This document shows positions 5,791-8,378 of a stretch of DNA of 8,378 bases, one piece after another. The notes beneath the pieces were generated by a model that saw only the letters and a list, made by a program, of their open reading frames with translations, was not told the DNA's origin and ran no database searches. A program made the position numbers and the translations under genes. The stretch comes from Bacteriovoracaceae bacterium (GTDB taxonomy: Bacteria > Bdellovibrionota > Bacteriovoracia > Bacteriovoracales > Bacteriovoracaceae), in assembly GCA_947442115.1 (NCBI GenBank), contig CANEVK010000111.1, positions 1-8,378 of the forward strand, read 5' to 3'. Within the stretch, counting starts at the first letter, position 1. Every line of letters begins with the position of its first letter.

Positions 5791-6306
5791 ATGGTGAAGT
5801 CCTTTCCAGTTATTTGGCTTCTGGGTTTATCGGGAGCAGGAAAATCTACTTTGGCGCGGTCTTTAGTTGAAAATCTTCAACGGGAAGGACTGCCAGTAGA
5901 ATTGTTGGACGGCGATGTAATGCGTGCTCAAACAGGAGCACATGGTTTCACTCGAAAAGAAAGATTGGAACATCTTAAGTCCATGTCAGACCTTGCAGCA
6001 TCAACTTCAACTTCAGGCAAAATTGTTGTCTCCGCTTTCATTACTCCTTATGAGGAAGCGAGAATATACCTCCGTCAGAAGTGTTTTCGTTATATAGAGG
6101 TTTGGGTAAGTACCCCACTTGAAGAATGTGAAAGAAGAGATGTTAAAGGACTTTACGCTAAAGCGCGTCGCGGAGAGATTAAGAACTTTACTGGACTAGA
6201 TGATCCTTTTGAGATTCCTAAACAATATGATTTAAAAATCGAAACTCTCAAATCCGAGAAAGAGACAGCAGAAATCTTATGGACGCTTCTCAAGGAAAGA
6301 ATTTAG
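5791..6306 (+). CDS. cysC: Adenylylsulfate (APS) kinase, 171 aa
   Basis: Predicted to phosphorylate APS with ATP to give PAPS, the sulfuryl donor of sulfotransferases, in the cytoplasm. Walker A GLSGAGKST is at residues 12-20. LLDGD (38-42) is the APS-site DGD motif. GLYAKARRGEIKNFTG (120-135), followed by LDDPFEIP, is the highly characteristic lid and substrate segment of the CysC family. Length is normal for a stand-alone CysC; it is not fused to CysN. Several family positions differ: DGDVMR instead of DGDNxR, H61 where the APS-contacting Asn of R-x-x-N is expected, and T85 in FITPY where the usual Ser of FISPY sits. ATG 5791 is the only start before an in-frame TAA at 5779 and has no clear ribosome binding site. 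No ATP sulfurylase is in the window. The best local partner is the sulfotransferase at 2574-3353. Confidence 0.88.
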   Translation: MVKSFPVIWLLGLSGAGKSTLARSLVENLQREGLPVELLDGDVMRAQTGAHGFTRKERLEHLKSMSDLAASTSTSGKIVVSAFITPYEEARIYLRQKCFRYIEVWVSTPLEECERRDVKGLYAKARRGEIKNFTGLDDPFEIPKQYDLKIETLKSEKETAEILWTLLKERI

Positions 6307-7269
6307 AGCGCGTGCGATAATAGCATACGTCGCTTCAGAGGGGTGTCCATCGTAGGGGATTTTATCTTTATTATTTGTTAACTTCTTCAGATCAAGTTCT
6401 GAGAGATCGAGAATTTCAAGATCCTGTTTTTTAAGATGACCCTTCAGTGATTGCGGTCTTATTGAGTTAGGCCAAATCACGACAATTAACTTTTTACCTG
6501 AGAGCCTTATTGATTCTTTTGACATGGTCCCCAGAAACTCGGCAAATTTTTTGATTTCTTTCTCTGATAAATAATCAGGAAAAGCTTGGCTGAATAATTG
6601 GTAAAAGTAAGATTTCCAGCGGAGCCGATACCAATATGTACGATAAGGATAAACTTGTTCGTAACTCCCTAATGAAGTCACTTTGCCGTCAATTTTTCTG
6701 TAGACGAGCTTTTGATATCCCCACCGGGCAACAAAGTTTGGATGATAAAAGTGCCGGGACAGATGACCTGCGAAATAAGAATAAACGACTCTTCCAGCTT
6801 TTTCTTTCAACTCATCAGAACTAATATTTTGAAGGCGATAGAGAACTTCTTCCGGTGAGGCCCCACCAACACCATAATTATAAACTCGAAAATAATCCGA
6901 AAGTTTTTGGTATTGCGATGGCAACGTTTCTGTATCAGAAACTCCTGCACCAAAAGTAAATGAACAACCAATGAAGACTAGATACTCCTGAGCATCTTTC
7001 AGTAGCGGATAAGAGACTCTACGAGTTCCGGGGTCAATTTTGAATGGAACATCCAAAACGATATTCCCATTTTTCCAAATTCTAGTGATTCTTCCATCTC
7101 TTTGACGAAGCTTATAAGGAAGATTCTTCCAGTATCTAACAGGCGTATTCGATTCTTTAAGAGATTTGAGGTGATGATAACCAAGAGAATCCATATGTAT
7201 TTTTGAACCAATTTCCAGAACGATGATAAATAGAAAGAAGGCAAAAATAATATGAAGAGCTCTATTCAT
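6277..7269 (-). CDS. Membrane-anchored SGNH/GDSL-type hydrolase, 330 aa
   Basis: An SGNH-superfamily protein; relatives are esterases, deacetylases or O-acyltransferase partners acting on glycans and lipids. Residues 6-22 form one hydrophobic helix, so it is probably anchored with the catalytic part outside the cytoplasm. Block I is FIGCSFTFGAGV (99-110), with S103 the predicted nucleophile. NYGVGGAS (131-138) supplies the Gly of block II. YDGHPSEATYAIIA (306-319) is the C-terminal DxH, with D307 and H309. The middle region (165-240) is rich in Tyr, Trp and Arg, fitting carbohydrate contact. ATG 7269 overlaps the stop of the upstream glycosyltransferase as ATGA and has GGAG 5 nt before it, so the two are coupled. 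Its 3' end overlaps the APS kinase gene by 30 bp. The start of a paralogue is at 1-212. Substrate unknown. Confidence 0.85.
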   Translation of the reverse strand: MNRALHIIFAFFLFIIVLEIGSKIHMDSLGYHHLKSLKESNTPVRYWKNLPYKLRQRDGRITRIWKNGNIVLDVPFKIDPGTRRVSYPLLKDAQEYLVFIGCSFTFGAGVSDTETLPSQYQKLSDYFRVYNYGVGGASPEEVLYRLQNISSDELKEKAGRVVYSYFAGHLSRHFYHPNFVARWGYQKLVYRKIDGKVTSLGSYEQVYPYRTYWYRLRWKSYFYQLFSQAFPDYLSEKEIKKFAEFLGTMSKESIRLSGKKLIVVIWPNSIRPQSLKGHLKKQDLEILDLSELDLKKLTNNKDKIPYDGHPSEATYAIIARALNSFLEKRP

Positions 7270-8378
7270 GAAGCTCCAAAAATCCTGTCGTAAGCTTTCA
7301 GGTAGTCTTCTTTTAATGGGGACTTTGATAATACTTCCCCGATCTGAGAGGCCGTTATGTCTTCCGGAAATAAAGTTTCCATTTCTAGGCCCTCAGATTC
7401 CCTTTCCCAATTTTCCGATATGAACTCAGCAATTTTCCTCACATCAAAATTCTCGGTAATGTGAGAAGATATTGGGATTAGATCAACCGGAACTTTAAGA
7501 ACATTGGTTTGACGAAGATCGCGGTGACCTCCCCAGTCAGAAACAATACAAGGCCACCCTTCTGATTGCGCCTGAGCAACACTTACGCCAAAATCCTCTT
7601 TGCGATGTCTTGAAAGGGTCATTAAAACATTTTCCCCGTGACACTTGCCCATCCATTCACTGGGACCAGAAGTTGAATAAAATTGAGGCGGGTGGAACCA
7701 TTTGAGTTTCAGCGTCAAAAAATGAAAAGCAGACGCTTTCTCTAAGTAAGGATAAAATCCAAAAGCATTCACTTTCATATTTTTGAATCCGAACTCAGTT
7801 TGGAGTAACGAGGCAACTCTCAAAAAAATATTGAAATTCTTATTCATCACGAATCGACCACTGTAAACGAGGTTGAATTCAGAATCCTTCTTCGGAATTT
7901 TTCTAACTTTGCTCGGAACGGAAAAAAGGTCCTGGCGGTCAAATACTCCGATTTGATTTTCATTAAAGCCCAGAAGGTTGATCAAAACATTCCGAACAGA
8001 ATGACAAAGGACCCATAGTCGATATTTTTCTTTTCTAGGCCAGTGTTGAAATTTTTGGATTTCTTCCAAATAATCTCCGAAAAGGACAACATGAAGAATT
8101 TCGCCTGTGTCGACAATTTGGGGCAATCGAAAATTCCCGGGAAACCAAGGTCTCGAATTGAATCTACTCGAAATATATTTTTCGCAGGCAGGTTGAAGCA
8201 ACGTGTGGCTAAGCCAGGGTTCAGAAGGCTTCAGCAAGAGTGCGCCAACGGTATTGCCGCTACAAAGATCGAAAAGAGCAGCTTCTCGACCAATAAAAGT
8301 AAGAGGGCGGTTCAGTAAAATAGTTCCGCGGTAAATATTGTCAGGAGAAGTTTCTCCGGTAAATCTGATCCATTTCCC
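7266..8378 (-). CDS. GT4-like glycosyltransferase, N-terminus outside window
   Basis: The reading frame is open from 7266 to the right edge (370 residues visible) with no ATG or GTG in the first 47 codons. The only in-window start candidate is TTG 8237, which has no ribosome binding site. I therefore think the true start lies beyond the window. The visible protein is a paralogue of the glycosyltransferase at 3507-4478. Shared elements, counted from the TTG, are WPRKEKYRLW (66-75), LVYSGR (123-128), EDFGVSVAQAQSEGWP (214-229) and SDWGGHRD (233-240). As in the paralogue, the second Glu of EX7E is Gln. The extra N-terminal part includes a strand-like segment (RGTILLNRPLTFIG) and belongs to the acceptor domain. 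The stop overlaps the SGNH gene start (ATGA), so sugar transfer and glycan modification are probably coexpressed. Confidence 0.82.
   Translation of the reverse strand, partial: GKWIRFTGETSPDNIYRGTILLNRPLTFIGREAALFDLCSGNTVGALLLKPSEPWLSHTLLQPACEKYISSRFNSRPWFPGNFRLPQIVDTGEILHVVLFGDYLEEIQKFQHWPRKEKYRLWVLCHSVRNVLINLLGFNENQIGVFDRQDLFSVPSKVRKIPKKDSEFNLVYSGRFVMNKNFNIFLRVASLLQTEFGFKNMKVNAFGFYPYLEKASAFHFLTLKLKWFHPPQFYSTSGPSEWMGKCHGENVLMTLSRHRKEDFGVSVAQAQSEGWPCIVSDWGGHRDLRQTNVLKVPVDLIPISSHITENFDVRKIAEFISENWERESEGLEMETLFPEDITASQIGEVLSKSPLKEDYLKAYDRIFGAS

Noticed and set aside
8235..8237. TTG as the start of the right-edge glycosyltransferase
   Set aside because: No ribosome binding site precedes it, and the frame continues upstream for 47 protein-like codons to the edge; it looks like merely the first available start codon.
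8043..8318. 91-codon plus-strand frame over the N-terminal part of the right-edge glycosyltransferase
   Set aside because: It lies antisense to a convincing glycosyltransferase frame that stays open to the window edge, has low-complexity basic composition and no recognisable domain.
1..8378. CRISPR array, tRNA, insertion sequence or phage remnant
   Set aside because: I saw no regularly spaced direct repeats, cloverleaf-like sequences, transposase or integrase motifs, or target-site duplications anywhere in the window.

Overview
The window is an AT-rich, very densely packed stretch of bacterial chromosome. It carries 13 supportable protein-coding genes; the two at the edges are cut off by the window. 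I see no rRNA, tRNA, CRISPR array, insertion sequence or phage gene. The combination of a secreted S1/P1-type nuclease, lineage-restricted proteins of unknown function and surface-glycan enzymes would fit a Bdellovibrionota/Oligoflexia-like Gram-negative, but nothing here settles the taxonomy, so that is only a guess.

Layout from left to right. Minus strand: a 198-residue protein of unknown function (805 to 209), joined by a GTGA overlap to the start of a membrane-anchored SGNH-hydrolase-like protein that leaves the window at base 1. Plus strand: an unknown membrane protein (906-1649). Minus: an exported zinc-dependent S1/P1 nuclease (2575-1646). Plus: a PAPS-dependent sulfotransferase (2574-3353). 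Minus: a GT4-like glycosyltransferase (4478-3507), then a 44-residue basic small protein (3484-3350). Plus: a Fic-domain protein (4530-5243) and a PqqD-like small protein (5264-5536). Minus: a 79-residue unknown protein (5768-5529). Plus: an adenylylsulfate (APS) kinase (5791-6306). Minus: a second glycosyltransferase (running in from the right edge to 7266), joined by an ATGA overlap to a complete SGNH-hydrolase-like protein (7269-6277).

Functional reading (inference). APS kinase makes PAPS and the sulfotransferase uses it. Two paralogous glycosyltransferases and two paralogous membrane-anchored SGNH enzymes could build and trim or acylate a glycan. Together this looks like part of a surface-polysaccharide or glycolipid locus that makes a sulfated product. 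The Fic plus PqqD-like pair lies inside it and may be a protein- or peptide-modifying unit.

The architecture is unusual. Transcription direction flips at almost every gene. All four convergent gene pairs overlap at their 3' ends (4, 4, 8 and 30 bp), with no visible hairpin terminator between them. One divergent pair shares bases of its two start codons. Regulatory DNA is therefore confined to two short divergent gaps, 806-905 and 4479-4529, and both contain inverted repeats. The second holds a near-perfect FNR-type palindrome.
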